From Bacillota bacterium (GTDB taxonomy: Bacteria; Bacillota; Limnochordia; Darwinibacteriales; Darwinibacteriaceae), in assembly GCA_012838305.1 (NCBI GenBank), contig DUPN01000001.1, forward strand, positions 1-47,841: a stretch of DNA of 47,841 nucleotides, given 5' to 3'. Below, piece after piece: positions 18,195 through 25,769 of this stretch; positions within the stretch are counted from its first letter, which is position 1; every line of letters starts with the position of its first letter. A program made the position numbers and the translations under genes. Under the pieces are notes generated by a model. That model did not search any database, was not told the DNA's origin, and saw only the letters and a list, made by a program, of their open reading frames with translations.

Positions 18195-19094
18195 CTAAGG
18201 TAAGGTGTTGCCTGCGGCAAGGTAAAGCTCATACCACTCTTGACGTGAGAGCCCAACATCCCCCGCCTTACTCAGGTCCTTAAGTCGATGGCAGCTCGTG
18301 GTGCCCACTATGGGCTGCATCTTGGCAGGATGGCGCAAAATCCAGGCAATGGCCAGCGCAGCAGGTGTTACCCCTTTACGGTCGGCCGTGGCAGCCAAGG
18401 TCTGGTTCAGCGTTGCGAACTGCGGATGATCCAAAAAGACTCCTTCTATGAACCCATATTGCAGGGGGGACCACGCTTGAATGGTCATCTCCCTAAGGCG
18501 CGAATATTCTAAGATACTTCCGTCACGGTCATGGGCAGCCCTGTTATCCAGGTTTACATTGAAGCCGGAGTCAACCATTCCCGTGTGCACCAGGCTGAAC
18601 TGAAGTTGATTAAAGAGAAGCTTCTGCGAGCAAGACTTGCGCAGCAGTTCAATCTGAAGGGGGTTTTGGTTACTCACCCCAAAATACCTTACCTTCCCAC
18701 TCGTCTCAAGCTCCTCAAACGCCTCGGCCACCTCTTCAGGCTCCACTAAAGTGTCGGGGCGATGGAGCAATAACACGTCTACATAATCTGTACCGAGCCT
18801 CCTGAGGCTCCCTTCTACCGAGCGGACAATATGCTCCTTGGAGAAATCGTAGAACCCGGAGCGAATGCCGCACTTTGTTTGGATGACCACTTGATCCCGG
18901 GAGACTCGCCGTTCCCTCATAGCCTGCCCAAAAACCTCTTCACTTCTTCCTTGACCGTAAATGTCGGCATGATCGAAGAAATTGATCCCGAGACCCAAAG
19001 CTGTCTCCAACAACTCTCCAGCTTCTGTCACCGACAAGCTGGCCATGCGCATGCAACCATGAATGATTTGACTTTGTTGCAGGACTGATACCAA
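18195..19094 (-). CDS. Aldo/keto reductase, YdhF-like
   Basis: A 299-residue NAD(P)H-dependent TIM-barrel oxidoreductase. The catalytic tetrad is visible: Asp and Tyr in FFDHADIYG, Lys in QTKCG and His in LLLHRPD. The cofactor-binding C-terminus has PIVGTTS. It reduces carbonyls in the cytoplasm; the natural substrate is unknown. The TTG at 19094 is preferred over the TTG at 19100 because GGGAGG lies eight bases upstream rather than two. It sits 21 bases after the MFS transporter gene and is probably in one operon with it, which suggests action on an imported compound. Confidence 0.9.
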   Translation of the reverse strand: MVSVLQQSQIIHGCMRMASLSVTEAGELLETALGLGINFFDHADIYGQGRSEEVFGQAMRERRVSRDQVVIQTKCGIRSGFYDFSKEHIVRSVEGSLRRLGTDYVDVLLLHRPDTLVEPEEVAEAFEELETSGKVRYFGVSNQNPLQIELLRKSCSQKLLFNQLQFSLVHTGMVDSGFNVNLDNRAAHDRDGSILEYSRLREMTIQAWSPLQYGFIEGVFLDHPQFATLNQTLAATADRKGVTPAALAIAWILRHPAKMQPIVGTTSCHRLKDLSKAGDVGLSRQEWYELYLAAGNTLP

Positions 19095-19115
19095 GCCCAA
19101 AACCTCCCACGTGAA

Positions 19116-20393
19116 TTAGTCTTCCACATCTAAGAATTCAAGTTTGCTCTGGGGAGCGTTCATTTTACTGTCACCATGCCGGACCTGACTCATGGTAAGA
19201 AAAGCGACAACCATAAAGATGGCTGCATAGGGGAAGAGAGTGCGATAGCCCACATATTCCAGGAAAAACCCGGAGAGAATCGGAGTTAGGATCTGGGCCG
19301 ACATGGAGGCTGTGTAATAATATCCGGTGTACTTGCCAATATCGGACCCTTGGGCCATCTCCACGACCATGGGATAGGAGTTCACATTGATGGCCGCCCA
19401 TCCAAAGCCCACAAAGACCAGCAGCACATTGAGCAGAGGTGAAAAGGATGTAAACAGGGAAGCCAGGGCAAAACTGACGGCTAGAATGGTGATCCCAGAC
19501 AGAATTGTCCGTTTACGCCCAATCCTAGCTGCAATCATCCCCGCTGGAACGAAGGCAATGACTGCAGCTCCAGTAGCCAGCATCAAACTACTGGCGAAGC
19601 CTCCGCCGGCCACACCCAAAAAGCTCTGAACATACTTGGAAAAGGCTGTTGTGACCGCGTTATAGGCGAAGAACCAAAAAAATATCGAAGCCAAGATGAG
19701 CCAGAGACTTCGCCTGACTGCAACATCCATCTTGCCTGTTCCTTGTTCTTCCCTGTTTTCATCTTTCCCCGGGGCTTCATAGGCCTTCATTTCCTTGGCG
19801 ATTTTGTTCTCTTTGATGGTCAAAAACAGAACGGCCACAGCCAGGATCATAAAAGCGGCAACAATGGCGAAAATGGGTACATAGTTTGGTATACCCGTAT
19901 CCGGGACTAAGAGAGCAATAAGGGCTAACGAAAACACCGCACCTAACGCTCCCATCAGGTTGATGATTCCGTTTGCCTGGGAACGCAGGGGCTTGGGAGT
20001 CACATCGGGCATCAGAGCCACAGCGGGAGAGCGATAAGTACTCATGGCAACCAAAGTGAAAAGCAACATGACCACAAAGAGAGGCAAGTTCGTCAGATTA
20101 TCGGCCACGGGCACAAGTACCATGGCGATGACGGCAGCAGCTGTACCAACCAGGATGAAGGGCATGCGTTTGCCGATATTGGTACGAATCCGATCGGAGA
20201 AGGCACCGAACAGAGGCAGCATAAAGAGTGCCAGAATGTTGTCAAGGGCCATAATGCCTCCAGCCACCGTGTCGCCGATTTCAAAGGTATTCTTGAGAAT
20301 CAAAGGAATGATGCTGTCATAAAGCTGCCAAAAAGCCGAGATAGACATGAAGGCTAGACCAATGAAAAAGGTTCTCCCGTAATTTAGCTTCAC
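19116..20393 (-). CDS. MFS transporter, SLC45/GPH sugar-symporter type
   Basis: A 425-residue secondary transporter with about 12 membrane helices and a central cytoplasmic loop rich in charged residues (about 205-235). The first helix carries FWQLYDSIIPLIL and the loop between helices 2 and 3 has DRIRTNIGKRMPFI, typical for the GPH/SLC45 group that moves sugars with cations. The GTG at 20393 follows GAGAGGGG; the open frame continues 39 codons further but that part is basic, polar and unsupported. It is followed by an aldo/keto reductase in the same operon. Confidence 0.88.
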   Translation of the reverse strand: MKLNYGRTFFIGLAFMSISAFWQLYDSIIPLILKNTFEIGDTVAGGIMALDNILALFMLPLFGAFSDRIRTNIGKRMPFILVGTAAAVIAMVLVPVADNLTNLPLFVVMLLFTLVAMSTYRSPAVALMPDVTPKPLRSQANGIINLMGALGAVFSLALIALLVPDTGIPNYVPIFAIVAAFMILAVAVLFLTIKENKIAKEMKAYEAPGKDENREEQGTGKMDVAVRRSLWLILASIFFWFFAYNAVTTAFSKYVQSFLGVAGGGFASSLMLATGAAVIAFVPAGMIAARIGRKRTILSGITILAVSFALASLFTSFSPLLNVLLVFVGFGWAAINVNSYPMVVEMAQGSDIGKYTGYYYTASMSAQILTPILSGFFLEYVGYRTLFPYAAIFMVVAFLTMSQVRHGDSKMNAPQSKLEFLDVED

Positions 20394-20597
20394 ACCAAAA
20401 CCCCTCTCTTTTTTCTTCCATAATGGTACATCACTTGTCTTTCTCCATGTGCTGCCAATTCCCTGCCTTGTCCGGTAGAAGCGGTGAACACAGGGCATGG
20501 CAGAATCCAAAAATGTCGACGGGGAAAAGAGGGATTTGTGCCGGTATGGCGAAAATAGGAATTAATCCTGTTACTTGTCAAAGGAGGTTCAAAGGCG

Positions 20598-21314
20598 ATG
20601 AAAGAGTTTGAAGCTGGCTGCCAGCGACCGAAGGCGCAAGCAAAACCCGCCCTGGAAACTGCAGCTACACCAGTGGTTCAGAAAGGAGAGCAAAAGACGA
20701 TGATTCGAGTTGGAAAACCGGCCCCAGAATTCATAGCTCCAGGATTTCACCGAGGGAAGTTTGTAGAGATGAATCTGGCTGATTATCGAGGAAAGTGGGT
20801 TATGCTCTGTTTCTATCCGGGCGATTTCACCTTCGTCTGAGCAACAGAAGTTTCAGCAGTTGCTGAAAAACACCCTGAGTTTGTGAAATTAGGAGTCGAG
20901 GTATTCTCCATCAGTGTGGACAGTGTTTTTGTCCACAAGATCTGGAATGACAAAGAACTGTCCAAGATGTTGGGCGGTAAAGATGTACCTTTTGCTATGC
21001 TTTCTGATCAAAGCGGCAGCATTGGTCAGCTCTATGGAGTGTATGATGAAGAGGCAGGTACAGAAACTCGCGGCCGTTTCATCATTGACCCCGATGGCAT
21101 TATCCAGGCCTTCGAAGTCATGACCCCACCAGTAGGCCGGAATGTGAAAGAGACATTGCGGCAGATTCAAGCCTTCCAGCTCGTGCGGGAAGCCAAGGGT
21201 ACTCAAGTGACCCCAGCTGGTTGGAGACCGGGTAAGAAGACGCTCAAACCAGGCCCCGACTTGGTGGGTAATGTCTGGCAGGAATGGAAAGTGCAAGAAG
21301 CCTTTGAAGAATAG
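20598..21314 (+). CDS. Selenocysteine-containing peroxiredoxin (AhpC/Prx1-like), UGA read as Sec
   Basis: One gene interrupted by an in-frame TGA at 20838-20840. The protein before it ends CFYPGDFTFV and continues after it as ATEVSAVAEKHPEF, so the TGA stands exactly where peroxiredoxins have the peroxidatic cysteine (FTFVCPTE). A SECIS-like hairpin follows. The C-terminal part is a normal AhpC tail (GRFIIDPDG, PAGWRPGKKTLKPGPDLVG). It would reduce hydroperoxides. The resolving cysteine of AhpC (VCPAGW) is Thr here (VTPAGW). Two starts are possible: ATG 20598 (AGGAGG at ten bases; 238 residues, Sec81, with a Cys8 in an extra N-terminal tail) or ATG 20700 (GGAG upstream; 204 residues, Sec47, the canonical position). 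A sequencing error or dead gene is the alternative, but the exact position and hairpin argue against it. Confidence 0.85.
20838..20868 (+). promoter_or_regulatory. UGA codon and SECIS-like hairpin for selenocysteine insertion
   Basis: The TGA at 20838-20840 is followed after 10 bases by a perfect 7-bp stem (20851-20857 with 20862-20868) with apical loop AGTT. The loop begins 17 bases after the TGA and has G as its second base. That fits the known bacterial SECIS pattern: hairpin about 16-37 nt after UGA, G among the first two loop bases. Confidence 0.8.
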
Positions 21315-21336
21315 GATTAAGACACTTAGGATCAGT

Positions 21337-21364
21337 AAGCCTCGTCCCCGGACGAGGCTTTTTT
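21337..21364 (+). terminator. Intrinsic terminator after the peroxiredoxin
   Basis: A 10-bp perfect stem (21337-21346 with 21351-21360), loop CCCG, then a run of T. It shows the message continues to the end of the second half of the selenoprotein frame. Confidence 0.92.
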
Positions 21365-21440
21365 CGCCGCAAATATTCCCAAGTATCACCCCCTGCAGCC
21401 GGTGAGAAGCTACCTGTAGCGAATATGGGAGTGAAGACAA

Positions 21441-22577
21441 ATGGGCAAGACCATCCTTATCCTCGGCGGAGGAACCGGTGGAGTGGTAGCTGCCAATGTA
21501 CTTGCCAAAGTACTGCCTAAGGAACACCGCATCGCTTTGATCGACAGAAACGAGAACCATCTCTTCCTGGCGAGCCTGCCCCTGGTGATGATCGGTAAAC
21601 GTAAGCCAAGCCAAATTACCCGCAGCCTAAGAAAACTTGAGAGTAGGAATATTCAGTTCATCCAAGCGGAAGTGGAGGGTTTCAATCCCCACGAGAAGAC
21701 GATCCAAACGGACCTAGGCGCTCTTTCCTACGATAGCTTAGTTATTGCCCTGGGTGCAGAACAACAAGGTCTACCTGGATACTCCTTGGCAATGAACCCC
21801 TACAGTCTTCAGGGAGCCCTCCAGCTTCAAACGGAGTTGTCCCGCTTTAGACAGGGTCATATTGTGCTATTCGTCTCCAGCCTGCCCTTCACAGGGGCCA
21901 TAGCCCCCTATGAAATTGTCCTCCTCCTAGACGCCTATTTTCGTCAACGCGGACTCCGCAAGAAGGTCCAGATCTCTCTGGTTACACCTGAAGACCGTCT
22001 GCTGAGCATGGCCAGTCCCCGGCATAGTGCCAGACTGGCAGAAATCCTGACAAAGAGGCAGATCAGGATGCATACCTCGACTGAAGCCCAGTCCCTCTCC
22101 CAAGACCGCTCCCTAACTCTGCATCCCGGGGATATTACAGGGGATCTCTTTTTGGGAATTCCCCACCACCTCGGCCCCGCTCCCCTTCGCCACTCTCCTG
22201 TGGCAGATCCACAAGGCTGGATCAAGGTGGACCCACACACGCTAGCAACCTGCTGCCCCGATGTGTACGCGGTTGGTGACGCTACAGGAATCGTCTCAGT
22301 CAATGGGGCCTGGATCCCCAAAGTGGGCTTTTTTGCCCACTATCAAGCGGAAGTCGTCGCCCGTAACTTGGCCCTGTGCTATGCCAACAAAGAGTCGCGC
22401 TTCCGTTTTGTGGGTTCAGCATCAGGCGCCTCGATGCTCTCCGGCTACAATCGAGGCTGTTTTGTCTCGATACAAGCATACGCCAACCCCCCCACTGGAA
22501 GTCTTTCCACTCCAAACAGAGCTGCTTTCTGGACAAAAGCCCTCTTCGAAAAATACTGGCTGTCCCGCTGGTTTTAA
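21441..22577 (+). CDS. FAD/NAD(P)-dependent oxidoreductase, SQR/NDH-2-like
   Basis: A 378-residue two-dinucleotide-binding flavoprotein. The N-terminal FAD site is LILGGGTGGVVAANVL and the C-terminal FAD site is CCPDVYAVGDAT, followed by KVGFFAHYQAEVVARN, the pattern of sulfide:quinone reductase and type II NADH dehydrogenase relatives. The cysteine that SQRs carry before the APYE motif is missing (LPFTGAIAPYE), so true sulfide oxidation is doubtful. It may pass electrons to quinone or another acceptor. It follows the peroxiredoxin terminator and probably has its own promoter in 21365-21440, though I could not define one. Confidence 0.8.
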   Translation: MGKTILILGGGTGGVVAANVLAKVLPKEHRIALIDRNENHLFLASLPLVMIGKRKPSQITRSLRKLESRNIQFIQAEVEGFNPHEKTIQTDLGALSYDSLVIALGAEQQGLPGYSLAMNPYSLQGALQLQTELSRFRQGHIVLFVSSLPFTGAIAPYEIVLLLDAYFRQRGLRKKVQISLVTPEDRLLSMASPRHSARLAEILTKRQIRMHTSTEAQSLSQDRSLTLHPGDITGDLFLGIPHHLGPAPLRHSPVADPQGWIKVDPHTLATCCPDVYAVGDATGIVSVNGAWIPKVGFFAHYQAEVVARNLALCYANKESRFRFVGSASGASMLSGYNRGCFVSIQAYANPPTGSLSTPNRAAFWTKALFEKYWLSRWF

Positions 22578-22650
22578 CATGCATAACTTACCCAGGAATC
22601 GTCCATTCTAAGGGTGAAGCAAGACCACTATCAATAGATTGGAGATCGTC

Positions 22651-22851
22651 ATGCCAAAAAAGCTTGATGAGAAGGGCAAGAGCAAAAAGAACCTTCAGCA
22701 GCAGATTCGTCATACTAAGGATCGCATGCAGGATACGGAATTTGCCCTGGAGAATGAGTCCATGTCCCAAGGACGACGCAAAGAGCTGGAAATCAAGAAT
22801 GAGCAGCGCCGCAAAGATGTACGCGGCAAAACCAAGGAACTTAAGGAGTAG
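22651..22851 (+). CDS. Tlp-like small acid-soluble spore protein
   Basis: A 66-residue, highly charged, helical protein without cysteine. The core resembles the Tlp family of spore proteins: repeated short helices and a KNEQRRKD segment comparable to the KNxRRE motif of Bacillus Tlp. Tlp is made in the forespore; its role is not well understood. The ATG at 22651 is chosen because GGAG is six bases upstream; the TTG at 22639 has no ribosome site. The match is by composition and a short motif only. Confidence 0.55.
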   Translation: MPKKLDEKGKSKKNLQQQIRHTKDRMQDTEFALENESMSQGRRKELEIKNEQRRKDVRGKTKELKE

Positions 22852-22886
22852 AAAGGGCGGACCCCATTGGCAGGGTCCGCTTTGTT
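22852..22886 (+). terminator. Intrinsic terminator after the Tlp-like gene
   Basis: An 8-bp GC-rich stem (22857-22864 with 22873-22880), 8-nt loop, followed by TTTGTT. Confidence 0.75.
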
Positions 22887-22947
22887 GATTAGAAAAGGAT
22901 ATTGCTTGGGCCTTTTGTGGATAATCAAGACCAAATAGATTTACAAA

Positions 22948-22986
22948 TGATAATCACTTGCATTTACTGAATGGATATGCTAGACT
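22948..22986 (+). promoter_or_regulatory. Superoxide dismutase promoter with Fur/PerR-like box
   Basis: TTGCAT (22958-22963) and TAGACT (22981-22986) are 17 bases apart, with TG one base before the -10 (extended type). Overlapping the -35 is TGATAAT-C-ACTTGCA (22948-22962): the left half is a perfect Fur-type half-site and the right half matches 4 of 7. Metal- or peroxide-dependent control is inferred. Confidence 0.5.
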
Positions 22987-23039
22987 GGAATCAAATCTAA
23001 TCCTTACTAATTTAGTTAGGATTTCAAGGAGATGATTCC

Positions 23040-23660
23040 ATGTTTGAACAAGCGAAATTGACATACGACTTTGGTGCTTTGGAACCCCATATTGACAAGT
23101 TGACCATGGAGATTCACTACGGTAAACATCATACGGCCTACACCAACAACCTGAACGGAGCCTTAGAGAAACTACCGAACCTCAAGGGGAAGAGCATTGA
23201 AGAGATCTTGACCAACCTTAGTGCCATCAGTGACCCCTCTCTGCAAACCGCGGTGCGAAACAATGGTGGTGGATACTACAATCACAATCTCTTCTTTGGA
23301 GTTTTGGGGCCCGAGGGGGGCCGAGAACCCGCGGGTACTCTGGGGAAGCAGATTGAAACGGACTTTGGCGGCTTTAGCGAGCTTAAAACGGAACTTATGG
23401 CAGCCGCTCTCGGGGTGTTCGGCTCCGGTTGGGCTTGGCTGTCCACCGACAAGGCCGGCAAACTTCAGGTGACCAAAACGCCCAATCAAGACAACCCCCT
23501 CATGACCCATGGCGGGGAGCTCATTCCCATTTTGGGCATTGACGTTTGGGAGCACGCCTACTACCTTAAGTACAAAAACGTACGCCCGGACTACGTCAAC
23601 GCCATCTTCAATGTCCTGGACTGGGAGAAAGTAGCCAAGCTCTATCAAACGGCAAAATAA
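23040..23660 (+). CDS. sodA: Superoxide dismutase, Fe/Mn family
   Basis: A 206-residue enzyme that converts superoxide to oxygen and peroxide. The four metal ligands are visible: His in EIHYGKHH, His in YYNHNLFF, and Asp and His in GIDVWEHAYY. The active-site glutamine lies in the PNQDNPLM segment, the arrangement of Mn-type enzymes, but metal choice from sequence is not certain. AAGGAG lies upstream of the ATG. It is monocistronic with its own promoter and terminator. Peroxide it makes could be removed by the nearby selenoperoxiredoxin. Confidence 0.95.
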   Translation: MFEQAKLTYDFGALEPHIDKLTMEIHYGKHHTAYTNNLNGALEKLPNLKGKSIEEILTNLSAISDPSLQTAVRNNGGGYYNHNLFFGVLGPEGGREPAGTLGKQIETDFGGFSELKTELMAAALGVFGSGWAWLSTDKAGKLQVTKTPNQDNPLMTHGGELIPILGIDVWEHAYYLKYKNVRPDYVNAIFNVLDWEKVAKLYQTAK

Positions 23661-23681
23661 AAAGAGAATAGCGGAATTACC

Positions 23682-23714
23682 GAGGTGTCGGACAGTTGAC
23701 TGGCACCTCTTTTT
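23682..23714 (+). terminator. Intrinsic terminator after superoxide dismutase
   Basis: An 8-bp outer stem (23682-23689 with 23702-23709, one G-U) and a 4-bp inner stem are followed by five T residues. Confidence 0.85.
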
Positions 23715-23791
23715 CACGCCCAAAACAGGAGAATTAGCCTAATTCCCTTTTCCCTGGCCTGAATACCATATGACAGAAAGGGGGGTGTTTC

Positions 23792-24031
23792 ATGGGAAAT
23801 GCATTCTACAGGAGAAAAGAGTCCGATTTTATCCCAGCCCTCATGGATAATATTCCAATGGTATCCTCGATCCTTGGGTTGCTTAGGCAGCCCCAAGGCA
23901 AGGCATGGAATCTGGCCGAAGTTCTTGGGCAAATGGATACGAATGTGTTCAAAACACTAGCGAAACAGATCGCCCCAGCGGTACCACTATTGGAGGAACT
24001 TTTGTCTCAAATCTCAATATACGAGGAGTGA
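23792..24031 (+). CDS. Small protein of unknown function, possible spore component (79 residues)
   Basis: A 79-residue frame preceded by GGGGGGTG six bases before ATG. After a short polar start, it has two amphipathic leucine/proline-containing helical segments (MVSSILGLLRQP and VPLLEELLSQI). I do not recognise a family. Its build resembles the proteins at 24173-24442 and 25770-26054, which also alternate short leucine-rich helices with conserved prolines. It overlaps nothing, and the next small gene starts five bases later using a ribosome site inside this gene's end, so the two are coupled. Confidence 0.65.
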   Translation: MGNAFYRRKESDFIPALMDNIPMVSSILGLLRQPQGKAWNLAEVLGQMDTNVFKTLAKQIAPAVPLLEELLSQISIYEE

Positions 24032-24036
24032 GTGAA

Positions 24037-24129
24037 ATGGGTCGGCCCCAGTGTTGTGGTATGGACCCAGTCACGGCCATCTTCATTCTCTTTCTGGTCG
24101 TGCTGTTGATCATCGGCTTTAACACCTAA
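24037..24129 (+). CDS. YjcZ-like small hydrophobic sporulation-type protein (30 residues)
   Basis: A 30-codon frame: a short start with two adjacent cysteines (MGRPQCCGMDP) and a single hydrophobic membrane helix (about residues 13-27) with a short polar end. This is the layout of the YjcZ family, tiny membrane peptides common in spore formers. The ribosome site GAGGAG lies eight bases before the ATG and covers the stop of the upstream gene. The family match is by architecture only. Confidence 0.6.
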   Translation: MGRPQCCGMDPVTAIFILFLVVLLIIGFNT

Positions 24130-24172
24130 TCAAAAAAAGCCTACCATTGGTGTACAGGCGGGAGGTGTTGGA

Positions 24173-24442
24173 TTGAAGAACAAAGACGGACGCAAGACAG
24201 ATTCATCCACTCTTGATGCGCTGCTTAAGCTGCTTCCGATGCTAGCCCTGAACTACCCCGGCTTAGCCTCCATGCTGGGGCAGCTGAGTGGAGATACTCC
24301 GGCAAGTACAGGTCAAATGCAGGAAGCATTGCCGAAAATCACCAAGCGACTGGCAGAGATGGATCCAAACACCAAGGAAGAGCTGGCGCAGCAGCTCCTC
24401 AGCTTCTTCCCTGAACTCGGCGAAATTCTCAAAGGTCACTAA
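24173..24442 (+). CDS. Small protein of unknown function, possible spore component (89 residues)
   Basis: An 89-residue frame beginning at TTG 24173, with GGGAGGTG five bases upstream. A basic start is followed by leucine-rich helices with prolines (LLKLLPMLALNYPGLASMLG, then LAQQLLSFFPELGEIL). It shares this style with the 79- and 94-residue neighbours and may be a diverged relative. No signal peptide or clear membrane helix is seen. It ends just before a strong convergent hairpin. Confidence 0.65.
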   Translation: MKNKDGRKTDSSTLDALLKLLPMLALNYPGLASMLGQLSGDTPASTGQMQEALPKITKRLAEMDPNTKEELAQQLLSFFPELGEILKGH

Positions 24443-24444
24443 GA

Positions 24445-24472
24445 ACCCTAGGGGGATGATACCCCCTAGGGT
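24445..24472. terminator. Strong hairpin between convergent small gene and YheC/YheD gene
   Basis: A perfect 11-bp stem (24445-24455 with 24462-24472) with a 6-nt loop, flanked by AAGAA on the left and TTCTT on the right. It probably ends transcription from both sides. Confidence 0.7.
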
Positions 24473-24478
24473 CAATTC

Positions 24479-25537
24479 TTAGCTCAGAAGATGGCCTTGA
24501 TACTCAAGGGGATTGAGATACACACGCCGCAGCATGTTGCCATTACCTAGCTTGCGAAAAAGGCTCTTATCGGGTTTACCATTTACCTCCAATATCCAGG
24601 GTCTACCCGCGGTATCGAGAAGATAGTCTACCCCAAGCTCACCTAAGCGGCCAAGCTTCCCGTCAAGCGTCTTTGCTACAGCAAAGCTTAACGACTGCAA
24701 AAGGGAGATCAGGACAGGAGATAGCAGGTCCTGGACGGACACAATGGCTTCATAGTGATTGGTTAAGAGATTCGATGCAGCAGTCAACCGGCTCAGCTGT
24801 CCCCCCACCTCCCACCGGCCTTGGCCGTTTTTCTGCATCACTATTCGAACATCGAATTTTCGACCATGATAGGTTGCACTCTCAATATACTCCTGGGCAA
24901 TAAAGGCCTGAGGAGGGGCTGCAGCTAGCAAGAAGGCGATCAGAATTCTCTCATCGAGAATGGGAATTGACCATCCCCACCCTGTGACAAGAACGTAAAC
25001 ACCCGACGTTACGAAGGTCACTTTCAGGACTTTGGCTCCGCCATGTCCCAAACGAGGCTTGAAAACCAAGGAGACGTGGCGACCGAGCAGTCCAACCAGA
25101 TCCTCTGGACTGTATTGGCAGGTCGGGGGCAGGTACTCCCCGACCTCACTAGCTTCTAGGTGTTGGTGGACATTCAATTTGTCCAGGTGTGTGCACTCAT
25201 TAAAGATATTCTCTGCGCCCAAAGTGGTACTGAGCTTCCCTATGATGTCCCTGGGCTCCGGAAAACAACGGTTATAGACGGTTCGCGGAAAGGCAAAACG
25301 GCCTGCCCGGAAGAGTCTGTCCTTGAGAAGCAGACCCGTCACTGTCTCCCCTTCCCAATCGATGCCGCCTGGATCAAAAAACAGCAGACCCCAGCGGCGA
25401 CCTCCAGACAATCGGCGGTAATGCGGGACCTTTTGCACTTTGTTCAACATCAATGCTCGGTCAACTCTTGGATACACAGTCGCTCCCCCTGCCGAAAATG
25501 GGAATTCTGCATCATGGCAGACCATTCCCATGATCAT
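24479..25537 (-). CDS. YheC/YheD-family endospore coat-associated ATP-grasp protein
   Basis: About 352 residues. The family blocks are present: an FDPGGIDW segment, FPRTVYNR, the nucleotide-binding loop FKPRLGHGGAKVLKV, FDVRIVMQKN and the ATP-grasp end WILEVNGKPD. Family members are linked to the spore coat and are predicted ligases of unknown product. The start is uncertain: ATG 25537 (MIMGMV) begins the first strand but has no good ribosome site. The open frame runs to 25705, but that part overlaps a likely small gene and its terminator on the plus strand, so the short form is preferred. Confidence 0.82.
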   Translation of the reverse strand: MIMGMVCHDAEFPFSAGGATVYPRVDRALMLNKVQKVPHYRRLSGGRRWGLLFFDPGGIDWEGETVTGLLLKDRLFRAGRFAFPRTVYNRCFPEPRDIIGKLSTTLGAENIFNECTHLDKLNVHQHLEASEVGEYLPPTCQYSPEDLVGLLGRHVSLVFKPRLGHGGAKVLKVTFVTSGVYVLVTGWGWSIPILDERILIAFLLAAAPPQAFIAQEYIESATYHGRKFDVRIVMQKNGQGRWEVGGQLSRLTAASNLLTNHYEAIVSVQDLLSPVLISLLQSLSFAVAKTLDGKLGRLGELGVDYLLDTAGRPWILEVNGKPDKSLFRKLGNGNMLRRVYLNPLEYQGHLLS

Positions 25538-25594
25538 ATTGTAAGACCAAGAAGGGTAGCAACTTCTGAGTCCCAAGACAAGGGGGTGCACTCC

Positions 25595-25675
25595 GTGACC
25601 AACGAACAAGAGACCTTCATCATCTTCGTCGCTTTGATCCTGATCGTGGTGTTGGCGGTAATTCTGCTCGCCTAG
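25595..25675 (+). CDS. Very small hydrophobic peptide, YjcZ-like (26 residues)
   Basis: A 26-codon frame from GTG 25595: an acidic start (VTNEQETF) then one hydrophobic helix to the C-terminus. AGGGGGTG lies upstream at good spacing, and a 10-bp terminator follows eight bases after the stop, which supports a real transcript. It is divergent from the YheC/YheD gene. A CATATTGT sequence at 25535-25542 matches the -10 pattern of sporulation sigma factors E and K. Architecture resembles the 30-residue peptide at 24037. Confidence 0.55.
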   Translation: MTNEQETFIIFVALILIVVLAVILLA

Positions 25676-25683
25676 TCCCTCCG

Positions 25684-25717
25684 GGGATGGAGGTTTGCCC
25701 TCCATCCCTCTTTTCCT
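25684..25717 (+). terminator. Intrinsic terminator after the 26-residue peptide gene
   Basis: A perfect 10-bp stem (25684-25693 with 25699-25708) with a 5-nt loop, followed by TCTTTTCCTT. Confidence 0.8.
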
Positions 25718-25769
25718 TAGATTATCCTATGACCGGTACGACAAAAGCGGAACCTGGGAGGTGATTAAA

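Noticed and set aside
20598-20840. An 80-residue truncated peroxiredoxin and a separate 143-residue downstream gene
   Set aside because: Both lie in the same frame with no base missing, the break is one TGA at the catalytic position, and a SECIS-like hairpin follows, so a single selenoprotein gene explains them better.
25538-25705. N-terminal extension of the YheC/YheD protein by 56 residues
   Set aside because: It overlaps a plus-strand mini-gene and its terminator, and the added sequence is acidic, polar and unlike the family.
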